This document shows positions 51,824 to 60,844 of a stretch of DNA of 64,000 nt, in pieces. The notes beneath the pieces are model-generated. The model had not been told where the DNA came from. It saw only the letters and a list, made by a program, of their open reading frames with translations, and did not search any database. The translations under genes and the position numbers were made by a program. Source of the stretch: Burkholderiales bacterium RIFCSPHIGHO2_01_FULL_63_240. Lineage in GTDB: Bacteria > Pseudomonadota > Gammaproteobacteria > Burkholderiales > Burkholderiaceae_C. Positions within the stretch are counted from its first letter, which is position 1, and each line of letters opens with the position of its first letter. The stretch covers positions 1-64,000 of the forward strand of contig MERU01000010.1 in NCBI GenBank assembly GCA_001770725.1. The letters run 5' to 3'.

Positions 51824-53218
51824 TCAGGCCAGCGGGTGGGCGCGCTCGCCCGCCAGGGGCAAGGCATCGACCTCGGCCAGCACCTGCTCGAGCACGCGCA
51901 GCAGGCCATCGGCGAGGTGGCGCTGGTCGTCGGGGCTGAGCACGTAGGGCGGCATGGCATACAGCGTCGAGCCAATGGGGCGCAGCAGCAGGCCGGCGTC
52001 GAGCGCCGCGCGGTGGTAGCGCGCCGCGAACGTGGGCTCGGTGGTGTCGATGTCCCAGGCCCAGATCATGCCCAGGTGGCGGCTGGCCTTGACCCTCGGG
52101 TGGCGGCGCAGCGGCTCGGTCAGCGCGTTGAAATGCGCGGCGGCTTCGCGGTTGCGGGCCAGCACGTCGCGACCCTGTTCGTCGCGCGCCTCGAAGGCAT
52201 CGAGCACCGCCAGCGCGGCGCGGCACGCCAGCGGGTTGCCGGTGTACGAGTGCGAGTGCAGGAAGCCATGCGCCGTGCGGTCATCCCAGAAGGCGCCGTA
52301 CACGGCGTCGGTGGTGAGCACGGCCGACAAGGGCATCACGCCGCCTGTCAGGCCCTTGCTCAGGCAGATGAAGTCGGGTCGCACCGGCTGGCCGCCCTCG
52401 CCGATGGCCTGCTGGTGCGCGAACAAGGTGCCCGTGCGGCCAAACCCCACGGCGATCTCGTCGGCGATCCAGTGCACCTCGTGCTGGTCGCACAGGCGGC
52501 GCACGGCCACCAGGTAGGCAGGGTCGTGCATCGCCATGCCTGCGGCGCCTTGCACCAGGGGCTCCAGGATGATCGCGGCGGTTTCGTGCGCGTGCTCGGC
52601 CAGGTAGGCGGCCAGCGCGTCGATGCAGTGCCGCAGGTGCTGCTCGGGCGACACGCCGGGCGCGGCGCGGCGCGGGTCGGGCGAAGGCAGCGTGGCGCTC
52701 AGGCGCAGCAGCGGCGCATACGCTTCGCGAAACAGCGGGATGTCGGTCACGGACAGGGCACCCGCGGTTTCACCGTGGTAGCCGCCTTCGAGGCCAATGA
52801 AGCGGTGCTTGCCCGCGCGCCCCCGGTTGCGCCAGCTGTGCGCGCTCATCTTCAGCGCGATCTCGGTGGCGCTGGCGCCGTCGCTGGCGTAGAAGGCGTG
52901 GCCCAGGCCGGTCAGGCGAGCCAGCCGCTCGGAGAGCTCGACCACCGGCGCGTGCGTGAGCCCGGCCAGCATGATGTGATCGACCCGGTTGAACTGGTCG
53001 GCGATCGCCTGGCCGATGGGCGCGAAGCCGTGGCCGAAGAGGTTGACCCACCACGAACTGACGGCATCCAGGATGCGGTGCCCCTGGTCATCGACCAGCC
53101 AGGGGCCCTGCGCCTGCACGATGGGCCGAGGCGGCAGGTGCTGGTGCACCTTCATCTGAGTGCAGGGGTGCCAGACGGCCTGACGGCTGCGGTCGGCCAG
53201 GTTCGGGGCCTCGCTCAT
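51824..53218 (-). CDS. bioA: Adenosylmethionine-8-amino-7-oxononanoate aminotransferase
   Basis: The 464-residue PLP-dependent class III aminotransferase makes DAPA for biotin. It has WHPCTQMK at the N-terminus, HGFAPIG, SDGASATEIALKM, the cofactor Asp253 (IADEIAVGFGRTG) and Schiff-base Lys288 (FICLSKGLTGG). Length is standard. First of the bioA-bioD pair here; bioF and bioB are not in the window. Confidence 0.96.
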   Translation of the reverse strand: MSEAPNLADRSRQAVWHPCTQMKVHQHLPPRPIVQAQGPWLVDDQGHRILDAVSSWWVNLFGHGFAPIGQAIADQFNRVDHIMLAGLTHAPVVELSERLARLTGLGHAFYASDGASATEIALKMSAHSWRNRGRAGKHRFIGLEGGYHGETAGALSVTDIPLFREAYAPLLRLSATLPSPDPRRAAPGVSPEQHLRHCIDALAAYLAEHAHETAAIILEPLVQGAAGMAMHDPAYLVAVRRLCDQHEVHWIADEIAVGFGRTGTLFAHQQAIGEGGQPVRPDFICLSKGLTGGVMPLSAVLTTDAVYGAFWDDRTAHGFLHSHSYTGNPLACRAALAVLDAFEARDEQGRDVLARNREAAAHFNALTEPLRRHPRVKASRHLGMIWAWDIDTTEPTFAARYHRAALDAGLLLRPIGSTLYAMPPYVLSPDDQRHLADGLLRVLEQVLAEVDALPLAGERAHPLA

Positions 53219-53242
53219 GTGCTCCGGCCTTTCCAGCGGCGA

Positions 53243-53614
53243 TCAGGCCTGCGGCCGGTAGACACAGCGGTCGCCCGCCGCGCGCGACACCGCCACGGCA
53301 GACACCTGCGGCACCTGCTTGTGCACCTGCGCGAAGATGAACACGCACAGGTTCTCCAGCGTGGGCGCGCCCAGGCCGGCCACCTCGTCGAGGAAGTGGT
53401 GGTCTAGCTGGTTGCGGATGCCGGCGATCACCTCGCGCAGCACGGCCAGGTCCACCACCATGCCGCTTTCGGGCTGGCGCTCGCCACGCACCATCACCTC
53501 GGCCATGTAGGTGTGGCCGTGGATGCGGCGGCTGCCCGCGGCCTCTTCGGGCGAGACCTGGCGCTTGAGCGTGTGCGCGGCATCAAAGGAAAAGGTCTGG
53601 CTCAACTCGAACAT
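53243..53614 (-). CDS. queD: 6-carboxytetrahydropterin synthase-like protein, QueD type
   Basis: The 123-residue protein belongs to the 6-pyruvoyl-tetrahydropterin synthase fold. It has FDAAHTL with zinc His14, zinc pair HGHTY (His32, His34), the Glu/Asp-His region VVDLAVLREV and LDHHFLDEV, and TLENLCVFIF. In E. coli QueD a catalytic Cys occupies the position four residues before the first His of HGH; here it is Ser28 (SRRIHGH). Downstream queE supports a role in queuosine (preQ0) synthesis. Either another residue replaces the Cys or the reaction differs. Confidence 0.82.
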   Translation of the reverse strand: MFELSQTFSFDAAHTLKRQVSPEEAAGSRRIHGHTYMAEVMVRGERQPESGMVVDLAVLREVIAGIRNQLDHHFLDEVAGLGAPTLENLCVFIFAQVHKQVPQVSAVAVSRAAGDRCVYRPQA

Positions 53615-53659
53615 CTCGGGGGTCCTTCAGCGGGAGGGCGCCTGGTGCATCGCGCGTTG

Positions 53660-54322
53660 TCAGCGGATGCCCAGCGTCTTGTGGGTCTGGACGCTCAGGC
53701 TCCAGCGCGGGTGGTCCAGGCACCACTGCACGGCCCAGGCCATCGCCTGGCGACGCGCCTCGGGGTCGGCGCTGTCCATGGCCTGCACGCGCAGCTGCTC
53801 AAAGCTCAGCTTTTCGAGCGCCAGCAGGTCATCTTCGGTGAAACCGGCCTGCGGCACCACCACCTTGAGCTCGTGCCCCGTGGTCTGCACCAGGGTCGAG
53901 CCAGCCTTGGGGCTGATGCAGACCCAGTCGATGCCGGCCGGTGCGGCGATCGTGCCATTGGACTCGACCGCGATCTCGAAGCCTTGCGCGTGCAGCGCGT
54001 CGATCAGGGCGGTGTCGAGCTGCAGCATGGGCTCGCCCCCCGTGATGACGACAAAGCGCTGCCCCTGCGCCCCGGCTGCGGACGCCGGCCAGAACGAGGC
54101 GATGCGCTCGGCCAATGCGACCGCCGTCTCGAACTTGCCGCCGCCCAGGCCGTCGGTGCCGACGAAGTCGGTGTCGCAGAAGCGGCAGACGGCCGAGGCC
54201 CGGTCGGCCTCGCGGCCCGACCACAGGTTGCAACCCGCGAAGCGACAGAACACCGCAGGGCGACCGGCGTGGCTGCCTTCGCCTTGCAGGGTGTAGAAGA
54301 TTTCCTTGACGCTGTAGCTCAT
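53660..54322 (-). CDS. queE: 7-carboxy-7-deazaguanine synthase
   Basis: The 220-residue radical-SAM enzyme makes the 7-deazaguanine ring in queuosine synthesis. The cluster cysteines are C31-x14-C46-x2-C49, the elongated motif known for proteobacterial QueE. KEIFYTLQGEGSHAGRPAVF and TGGEPMLQ are present. The ATG at 54320-54322 (MSYSVKEIF) is where family sequence begins. Its start lies 84 bases from the next gene; queD is downstream. Confidence 0.95.
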   Translation of the reverse strand: MSYSVKEIFYTLQGEGSHAGRPAVFCRFAGCNLWSGREADRASAVCRFCDTDFVGTDGLGGGKFETAVALAERIASFWPASAAGAQGQRFVVITGGEPMLQLDTALIDALHAQGFEIAVESNGTIAAPAGIDWVCISPKAGSTLVQTTGHELKVVVPQAGFTEDDLLALEKLSFEQLRVQAMDSADPEARRQAMAWAVQWCLDHPRWSLSVQTHKTLGIR

Positions 54323-54405
54323 GGCGACCTGATGGAGGGGACCGGGGTTCGTGCGCGGCAGCGCTTGAAAGGTGGATCGAAGGGGTGGTTCAGGAGCGGA
54401 GCGGC

Positions 54406-54672
54406 TCAGCGCAGCCCGGTCCACCAAACCGTCAGCGCAGAAGCCAGCACCAAGCCGGCATAGGTCCACATGGCGCCGTCGCGGCCCAGCACGATCAGGC
54501 CGAGCAACAGCACGACCACGTTGATCATCGCCACCACTTTCACCTGGCGCCACCACCCGGCCGACGCCAGCGATTTCCACCAGATGAGACGCGCCAGCGA
54601 CGGCACCAGGAACGCCATCGCCACCGCCGGCAACAGGAAATTCAGGACGTGGCTGAAGAATTGGCCCAACAC
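54406..54672 (-). CDS. Small integral membrane protein
   Basis: An 88-residue protein with two to three hydrophobic helices (about 7-30, 45-62 and 67-83). I do not recognise a family. It is divergent from hemA and upstream of queE in the same direction. Its existence is supported by the coherent membrane topology and WW-rich interface residues. Function unknown. Confidence 0.6.
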   Translation of the reverse strand: MLGQFFSHVLNFLLPAVAMAFLVPSLARLIWWKSLASAGWWRQVKVVAMINVVVLLLGLIVLGRDGAMWTYAGLVLASALTVWWTGLR

Positions 54673-54728
54673 TTTTCATTCGCACGGGATGAATTCCCCG
54701 CGCAAGTCCGAAAGCAAACCGTCGATTT

Positions 54729-54734
54729 TATAAT
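54729..54734 (+). promoter_or_regulatory. Candidate -10 box of hemA, suggesting a leaderless mRNA
   Basis: A perfect TATAAT lies only eight bases before the hemA ATG (54743), so transcription starting six or seven bases downstream would begin at or just before the ATG. No -35 consensus is visible at the right distance and there is no Shine-Dalgarno sequence between TATAAT and ATG. Confidence 0.45.
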
Positions 54735-54742
54735 CTTTGCCC

Positions 54743-56113
54743 ATGACTGTCCTGACCCTGGGCTTGAACCACCACACGGCCGCCGTTGACCTGCGCGGCC
54801 GCTTTGCTTTCGCGGTGGACCAACTCGCCCCGGCGCTCAAGCACCTGCACGAGCGCCTGACCGGCTCGCCGCAGTCTGCCCAACCCGAGGTCGCCCTGCT
54901 GTCGACCTGCAACCGCACCGAGCTCTACTGCGCCGCCGGCGGTGTGGGCGCCTCGCCCGAGGCCCTGCGCCACGTTGCCGTGGACTGGCTGGCCCAGATC
55001 GGCCGCGTCGGCCCCGACGAGCTGCTGCGCCACACCTACCTGCTCGAAAACAGCCAGGCCGCGCGCCACGCCTTCCGCGTTGCCAGCGGGCTCGACTCCA
55101 TGGTGCTGGGCGAGCCCCAGATCCTGGGCCAGATGAAGCAGGCCGTGCGCGAGGCCGACACCGCCGGCACCCTGGGCACCACCCTCCACCAGCTCTTTCA
55201 GCGCAGCTTCGCCGTCGCCAAGGAGGTCCGCACCTCCACCGAGATCGGCGCGCACTCCATCAGCATGGCCGCCGCCGCCGTGCGCCTGGCGGCCGAGCTC
55301 TTCGAAGACCTGGGCCGCACCAAGGTGCTCTTCGTGGGCGCCGGCGAGATGATCGAGCTCACCGCCACGCACTTTGCCGCCCGCACCCCGCGCGCCATGG
55401 CCGTGGCCAACCGCACGCTCGAGCGCGGCGAAAAGCTCGCCACCCACCTGGGCGCGCAGGCCATCCGCCTGGCCGACCTGCCCGATCGCCTGCACGAGTT
55501 CGACATCGTCGTCTCCTGCACCGCCAGCACCCTGCCCATCATCGGCCTGGGTGCCGTCGAGCGCGCACTCAAGGCCCGCAAACGCCGCCCCATGTTCATG
55601 GTTGACCTGGCCGTGCCGCGCGACATCGAGCCCGAAGTCACGCGCCTGGACGACGTCTACCTCTACACCGTGGACGACCTCTCCGCCCTGGTCCAGACGG
55701 CTGGCGAAAAACGCCAGGCCGCCGTCGCCCAGGCCGAAGCCATCATCGAGACCGGTGTGCAGGGCTTCGTGAGCTGGCTCGACCAGCGCACCACCGTGCC
55801 CCTGATCCAGGCCCTGCAGGCCCAGGCCGACGACTGGCGCGCCACCGAAATCGCCCGCGCGCGCAAGCTGCTGGCCCGTGGCGAAGACATCGAAGCGGTC
55901 ATGGAGGCCCTCTCGCGCGGCCTCACGCAGAAGATGCTTCACGGCGCCCTGGCCGAGCTGCACAGCGCCGACGCGCGCCACCGCCCGCAGGTGGCCGCCT
56001 CGCTGTCACGCCTGTTCCTGCGCGGTGAGGCGCCCCGCGTCAACGCACCGCACCGCCACGACGAAGCGCCTCGGGACCCGCTCAAAGACCCGCGCAAGGA
56101 GCCCGGCGCGTGA
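54743..56113 (+). CDS. hemA: Glutamyl-tRNA reductase
   Basis: This 456-residue enzyme reduces glutamyl-tRNA to glutamate-1-semialdehyde, the first step of haem synthesis by the C5 pathway. It has [13 protein letters not shown], the nucleophile Cys56 ([12 protein letters not shown]), [15 protein letters not shown] and the NADPH site [16 protein letters not shown]-terminal dimerisation domain follows. The ATG at 54743 has no ribosome-binding site (see the promoter entry). Its stop overlaps prfA by four bases. Confidence 0.97.
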   Translation: MTVLTLGLNHHTAAVDLRGRFAFAVDQLAPALKHLHERLTGSPQSAQPEVALLSTCNRTELYCAAGGVGASPEALRHVAVDWLAQIGRVGPDELLRHTYLLENSQAARHAFRVASGLDSMVLGEPQILGQMKQAVREADTAGTLGTTLHQLFQRSFAVAKEVRTSTEIGAHSISMAAAAVRLAAELFEDLGRTKVLFVGAGEMIELTATHFAARTPRAMAVANRTLERGEKLATHLGAQAIRLADLPDRLHEFDIVVSCTASTLPIIGLGAVERALKARKRRPMFMVDLAVPRDIEPEVTRLDDVYLYTVDDLSALVQTAGEKRQAAVAQAEAIIETGVQGFVSWLDQRTTVPLIQALQAQADDWRATEIARARKLLARGEDIEAVMEALSRGLTQKMLHGALAELHSADARHRPQVAASLSRLFLRGEAPRVNAPHRHDEAPRDPLKDPRKEPGA

Positions 56114-57246
56114 GCCGCTCGCTCGCGCCCGCCCTGGCCTCATCGCTCGACCGCCTGGCCCGCCGCCTGCAGGAGCTCGACGCGGCCCTGGCCGACCCCA
56201 CCGTCGCCGCCGACAACCGGCGTTTTCGCGACCTCTCGCGCGAACACGCCGAGGTCAGCGCCGTGTGCGACCTGGCCCAGCGCCACACCCGCCGCCAGCA
56301 AGACCTGCAGGAAGCCCGCGAGATGCTGCAAGGCGCTGGAGACGATGCCGACCTGCGCACCATGGCTCAGGAAGAAGTCACCCAGGCCGAAGCCGACCTG
56401 GAACGCCTGATCGACCAGCTGCAGACCGCCCTGCTGCCCCGCGACCCCGACGACGCGCGCCCGGCCTTCCTGGAAATCCGCGCCGGCACCGGCGGCGAAG
56501 AATCGGCCCTGTTCGCTGCCGACCTGGCGCGCCTGTACACCCGCTTCGCCGAGCGCAAGGGCTGGCGCAGCGAAGTGATGTCGGCCAGCGAATCCGACCT
56601 GGGTGGCTACAAAGAGATCGTGCTGCGCTTCGAAGCCGAGCGGCCCGACCCCACCGTGCTCACCGGCGTCTACGGTCAGCTCAAGTTCGAGTCCGGCGGC
56701 CACCGCGTGCAGCGCGTGCCCGCCACCGAATCGCAAGGCCGCATCCACACCAGCGCCTGCACCGTGGCCGTGCTGCCCGAGCCCGACGAAGCCGAAGAGG
56801 TGCAGATCAACCCCGCCGACCTGCGCATCGACACCTACCGCGCCAGCGGCGCCGGCGGCCAGCACATCAACAAGACGGACTCGGCCGTGCGCATCACGCA
56901 CCTGCCCACCGGCATCGTCGCCGAGTGCCAGGACGACCGCAGCCAGCACCGCAACAAGGCCAAGGCCCTGGCCGTGCTGGGCGCCCGCATCCGCGACCAG
57001 GAGCGCATCGCCCGCCAGGCCAAGGAAGCCGCCACCCGCAAGGGCCTCATCGGCACGGGCGACCGCTCCGACCGCATCCGCACCTACAACTTCCCGCAGG
57101 GGCGGCTCACCGACCACCGCATCAACCTCACCCTCTACAAGCTGGGCGCGGTGATGGAGGGCGAGCTCGACGAGGTCATCGCGGCGCTGCTGTCGGCCCA
57201 GGCCGCCGAGCAACTGGCCGAGCTGGAGGCCGCGCATGGCATCTGA
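56110..57246 (+). CDS. prfA: Peptide chain release factor 1
   Basis: The 378-residue factor terminates translation at UAA and UAG. It has the codon-reading tripeptide PAT (204-206, [12 protein letters not shown]) and the universal GGQ (249-251, [11 protein letters not shown]). It starts with GTG in the hemA stop region (GTGA) and its last codons overlap prmC, which encodes the enzyme that methylates its GGQ glutamine. Confidence 0.97.
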   Translation: MSRSLAPALASSLDRLARRLQELDAALADPTVAADNRRFRDLSREHAEVSAVCDLAQRHTRRQQDLQEAREMLQGAGDDADLRTMAQEEVTQAEADLERLIDQLQTALLPRDPDDARPAFLEIRAGTGGEESALFAADLARLYTRFAERKGWRSEVMSASESDLGGYKEIVLRFEAERPDPTVLTGVYGQLKFESGGHRVQRVPATESQGRIHTSACTVAVLPEPDEAEEVQINPADLRIDTYRASGAGGQHINKTDSAVRITHLPTGIVAECQDDRSQHRNKAKALAVLGARIRDQERIARQAKEAATRKGLIGTGDRSDRIRTYNFPQGRLTDHRINLTLYKLGAVMEGELDEVIAALLSAQAAEQLAELEAAHGI

Positions 57247-58126
57247 CGCCCCGCCAGGCCCCGTGCTCGACGCCTTCACCCCCGCCCCCCGCACCGTCGC
57301 CGAGGCCCTGCAGCAAGCCCAAGCCGCCGGCATCGAGCGGCTGGACGCGCAGCTCATCGTCTGCACGGTGCTGGGCGTGCCGCGCAGCTGGGTGCTCGCG
57401 CACGACGGCGACCCGCTGCCCGCCGGGCACCTGGGCCGCCTGCTGGACTGGCTTGGCCGCCGCGCTGCGGGCGAGCCCTTCGCCTACCTGCAGGGCGAGA
57501 AGGAATTCTTCGGCCTGATGCTGCGCGTCACGCCCGACACCCTCATCCCCCGCCCCGACACCGAAACCCTGGTGCATTGGGCGCTCGAGCTGCTGCCGCC
57601 CGACCAGCCGCTCAGCGTCGCCGACCTGGGCACCGGCAGCGGCGCCATCGCCCTGGCGATCGCCAGCCAGCGCCCCCGGGCCCTGGTCACCGCGGTGGAC
57701 TTCTCTGCCGGCGCGCTGGCCGTGGCCCTGGGCAACGCCGAACGGCTGGGCCTGGCCAACGTGCGCGGCCTGCAAGGCAGCTGGTTCGCCCCCCTGGCCG
57801 ACCAGCGCTTCGACCTGATCGCCAGCAACCCGCCCTACATCGCCGAGGGCGACCACCACCTGGCCGCCCTGCACCACGAGCCCCGCACCGCCCTGACCGC
57901 CGGCCCCGACGGCCTGGACGACCTGCGCCACATCGCCCGGCTGGCGCCCGCGCACCTGAAACCGGGCGGCTGGCTGCTGTTGGAACACGGCCACGACCAG
58001 GCCCCGCAAGTGCAACAGTTGTTGCAGGCGGCGGGCTTCACCGAGGTGAGCACCCGCTTCGACCTGGGGGGGCAGCCCCGCTGCACCGGCGGCCAATGGC
58101 CCGCACCCTGCCAGACCACGGGTTAA
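57236..58126 (+). CDS. prmC: Release factor glutamine methyltransferase
   Basis: The 296-residue SAM-dependent enzyme methylates the Gln of GGQ in RF1 and RF2. It has a helical N-terminal domain, motif [15 protein letters not shown] (128-141), and catalytic NPPY (198-201). It starts inside the end of prfA (11-base overlap). It ends the hemA-prfA-prmC operon. Confidence 0.96.
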   Translation: MASDAPPGPVLDAFTPAPRTVAEALQQAQAAGIERLDAQLIVCTVLGVPRSWVLAHDGDPLPAGHLGRLLDWLGRRAAGEPFAYLQGEKEFFGLMLRVTPDTLIPRPDTETLVHWALELLPPDQPLSVADLGTGSGAIALAIASQRPRALVTAVDFSAGALAVALGNAERLGLANVRGLQGSWFAPLADQRFDLIASNPPYIAEGDHHLAALHHEPRTALTAGPDGLDDLRHIARLAPAHLKPGGWLLLEHGHDQAPQVQQLLQAAGFTEVSTRFDLGGQPRCTGGQWPAPCQTTG

Positions 58127-58286
58127 ACCCATGCCCGGTGGGGAGCTGGATCGCTAGCCTTGATCTCCCGCCGCGCCAAACCCATCAGGCAAAAATGCCC
58201 CAACAAGGGCACACAACTCGGGCCCACAGACCGGGTGCACTTGCCTAGCATGGAGACGTCATGGACGTGGTCCCCAGGAGTGCCGC

Positions 58287-59102
58287 ATGCGCCAAGCCGA
58301 ACACCGCCGCCCCCTCGCCACCCGGCCCGGTCTGCCGACCGCCGGGTTCGCGCGCGCGCTCGGCGTTCTGGCCGCCCCCGCCATCCTGGTGCTGGCCAGC
58401 GCCTTGAGCCTGGCGGCGCAGGCCCAGATGGTGCCTCGCGGTGCCCACATCCTCAGCCAGGGCGGCACCGGAGACGGCATCACCACCGCCCGCCTGCCCT
58501 GGCCCGCCCGCCTGAGCCCAGCCACGTCCGCAGACCGTGCGGCCGGCACCGGGGGTGGCGGCCTCGCCCTGCGCGACAGCGGCCCCTGGCCCAATTGGGA
58601 AGGTCGCATTGGCGCCGTCATCGAGCGCCCGGTCAACCCCGTGCGCGACAGCTTCGTGCTGGCCCAGCCGATCGAAGGGGGCCTGCGCATGCGCAGCCTG
58701 CATGTGCTCGCTGACCACTATGTCGAAGGCGGCTTCCGAGCCACCATGGGCCTGGTCAGCGGCGAAGCAGGTCAGGCCTGGTGGTCCAGCGGCGACCATG
58801 GCGGAGGCCTGAACCTCAGCCTGCAGCAACTCGACACCCTCGGCTCGCCGCTGGGGTTGCGTCGCCGCAACCTGCTGCCTCAGGCCCAGGCCTACGTGGG
58901 CGCCGGCTACAGCACCCGCACCGAGTCCCTGGGCCAGGCCAGCAGCTGGCGCTTCAACGCCGATTTCGGCCTGCTCAACACGGACCCCGACAGCACCGAC
59001 CGCTTGACCGGCCTGCTGCAGGGCGACCGATCCGTGGGCGACATCGTCCGCGGTCTGCGCATGCGCCCGGTGGTCAAGGTCTCCGTCGGCTACGCCTTCT
59101 GA
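58287..59102 (+). CDS. Hypothetical outer-membrane beta-barrel-like protein
   Basis: The 271-residue exported protein has a long N-terminus, a hydrophobic signal (about 23-46, LAAQAQ) and a mature part of alternating polar and aromatic strands. It ends in VVKVSVGYAF, the C-terminal aromatic signature of outer-membrane barrels. A Gly-rich region GTGGGGLALRDSGPW occupies the middle. I cannot name a family. It lies between prmC and grxD with its own spacing of 160 bases from prmC. Confidence 0.65.
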   Translation: MRQAEHRRPLATRPGLPTAGFARALGVLAAPAILVLASALSLAAQAQMVPRGAHILSQGGTGDGITTARLPWPARLSPATSADRAAGTGGGGLALRDSGPWPNWEGRIGAVIERPVNPVRDSFVLAQPIEGGLRMRSLHVLADHYVEGGFRATMGLVSGEAGQAWWSSGDHGGGLNLSLQQLDTLGSPLGLRRRNLLPQAQAYVGAGYSTRTESLGQASSWRFNADFGLLNTDPDSTDRLTGLLQGDRSVGDIVRGLRMRPVVKVSVGYAF

Positions 59103-59201
59103 GCCCTGCCACCCCAAGCCGGGTGACCCTGCGCCCCGCTCAAGCAGGTCGGGCCTGATATAACCGGGCCTGTTTTCGTTTTTTGCGCAAGAGAAGCACC
59201 C

Positions 59202-59513
59202 ATGAGCGACGTTCAACAACGCATCGATGCCCTGGTCAAGGGCCACAAAGTGGTCCTGTTCATGAAGGGCACGGCCCAATTTCCCCAATGCGGTTTTTCC
59301 GGTCGCGCCATCCAGATCCTCAAGGCCTGCGGTGTGCAGGACCTGCAGACCGTCAACGTCCTGGAAGACGAAGCCATCCGCCAGGGCATCAAGGAATACG
59401 CCAACTGGCCGACCATCCCGCAGCTCTACGTCAACGGTGAATTCCTGGGCGGCTCCGACATCATGATGGAGATGTACCAGTCCGGCGAGCTGCAGCAGGA
59501 ACTGGCCAAGTGA
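59202..59513 (+). CDS. grxD: Monothiol glutaredoxin, Grx4 family
   Basis: The 103-residue CGFS-type glutaredoxin coordinates a bridging [2Fe-2S] cluster with glutathione. It has MKGTAQFPQCGFS (Cys30), a WPTIPQLYV glutathione-binding loop and GGSDIMMEMYQSGEL. Its stop overlaps ubiX (GTGA), so the pair is co-translated. Confidence 0.96.
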   Translation: MSDVQQRIDALVKGHKVVLFMKGTAQFPQCGFSGRAIQILKACGVQDLQTVNVLEDEAIRQGIKEYANWPTIPQLYVNGEFLGGSDIMMEMYQSGELQQELAK

Positions 59514-60082
59514 GCCAAAGAGTGCCGCGCCTGATCGTCGGCATCACGGGCGCCAGCGGCGCGGCCTACGGTGTGCGCTTGCTCGAACGCGCCCGTGACC
59601 TGGGTGTGCAGACCCACCTCGTGGCCACGCCGGCGGGCATCCTCAATGTGCACCATGAACTGGGCCTGGACCGCGGCGCGCTCGAAGCGCTGGCCACCCA
59701 GGCGCATTCTCCGGGCGATGTGGGCGCCTGCATCGCCAGTGGCAGCTTCGCCACCGAGGCGATGGTCATCGCGCCCTGCTCGATGAAAACGCTCGCATCC
59801 GTGGCCCACGGCTTCGGTGACAACCTGCTCACGCGCGCCGCCGACGTCACCTTGAAGGAACGCCGCCGCCTCGTGCTGATGGTGCGCGAGACGCCCTTCA
59901 ACCTCGCCCACCTGCGCAACATGACGGCCGTCACCGAGATGGGGGGCATCGTCTTCCCGCCGCTGCCGGCCTTCTACAACAAGCCGCAGACCATCGCGCA
60001 GCTCATCGACGACACGGTCGAGCGGGTGCTGCAGCTCGTGGGCATCGAGGGCGCGCGGCCCAGCGAGTGGCAGGGGCTCTGA
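59510..60082 (+). CDS. ubiX: Flavin prenyltransferase UbiX
   Basis: The 190-residue enzyme transfers a dimethylallyl group to FMN to make the prenyl-FMN used by UbiD in ubiquinone synthesis. It has VGITGASGAAYGVRLLE, IASGSFATEAMVIAPCSMKTL and PPLPAFYNKPQTI. It begins with GTG 59510 overlapping the grxD stop. Confidence 0.95.
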   Translation: MSQRVPRLIVGITGASGAAYGVRLLERARDLGVQTHLVATPAGILNVHHELGLDRGALEALATQAHSPGDVGACIASGSFATEAMVIAPCSMKTLASVAHGFGDNLLTRAADVTLKERRRLVLMVRETPFNLAHLRNMTAVTEMGGIVFPPLPAFYNKPQTIAQLIDDTVERVLQLVGIEGARPSEWQGL

Positions 60083-60097
60083 GCGCCCTGCCGTTGC

Positions 60098-60811
60098 TCA
60101 GCGCTGCGCTGGCTGGCTGACCAGCCTCACGCCACCCGCACCACCCACACCACCGTTGGCGCCATCGGCCCCGGCCACACGGGTGCCACCCAGCACGTCA
60201 TCGGCCACCTTCCAGGTGCGCCAGGCCGCCGTGACCATGTTCGGGTACTCGGCCCGGCCACGGCTGCCGTTGTAGCGCCCCAGGGCCATGAACAGGTCGC
60301 CCCGTTCGCGATCCAGGTAATGGCGCAGGATCACGCAACCAAAACGCAGGTTGGTCTGCATGTGAAAGAGGCTGGCCGGGTCGCCCGTGCCGATCAGGCG
60401 CGACCAGAAGGGCATGACCTGCATGTAGCCGCGCGCGCCCACCGAGGAGATGGCGTACTTGCGAAAGCCGCTTTCCACCTGGATCAGGCCCAGGACCAGG
60501 CTGGGCTCCAGGCCGGCGCGGCGCGCTTCATAGCAGACGGTGACCAGGAACTCCTTGCGCACCAGTTCATCCGGCTTGCGCTTGAGCAGCTTGTTCTCCA
60601 GCGAGCCGGCCCAGGTCTCGCACTGCTGGCGCTGACGGGCATCCGCGAAGCTCAGCGAAGGGGCACTGCGGCCGATGGCCGACGACAGCGCCGTGCGCAC
60701 CGAATCGGCCAGGGGCTCTTCGGCCTGCGCACCGGCGTGGGCCATGCGAGGCGCCGACGCCAGGCACAGCGCCGTCAGAGCAACCTGGGCAAGACGAAGA
60801 AAGGGCAGCAT
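60098..60811 (-). CDS. Lytic transglycosylase, SLT domain
   Basis: A 237-residue exported protein with a signal peptide (1-26) and an SLT lysozyme-like domain (about 95-190). The catalytic Glu113 is in LIQVESGFRKYA; GARGYMQVMPFW and MALGRYNGS follow. The C-terminal tail is Gly/Ala-rich. It cleaves peptidoglycan. It is convergent with ubiX and downstream of proS on the same strand. Confidence 0.92.
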   Translation of the reverse strand: MLPFLRLAQVALTALCLASAPRMAHAGAQAEEPLADSVRTALSSAIGRSAPSLSFADARQRQQCETWAGSLENKLLKRKPDELVRKEFLVTVCYEARRAGLEPSLVLGLIQVESGFRKYAISSVGARGYMQVMPFWSRLIGTGDPASLFHMQTNLRFGCVILRHYLDRERGDLFMALGRYNGSRGRAEYPNMVTAAWRTWKVADDVLGGTRVAGADGANGGVGGAGGVRLVSQPAQR

Positions 60812-60844
60812 GGGAGCGACCTTAACCCACCGACACGCCTGCGA

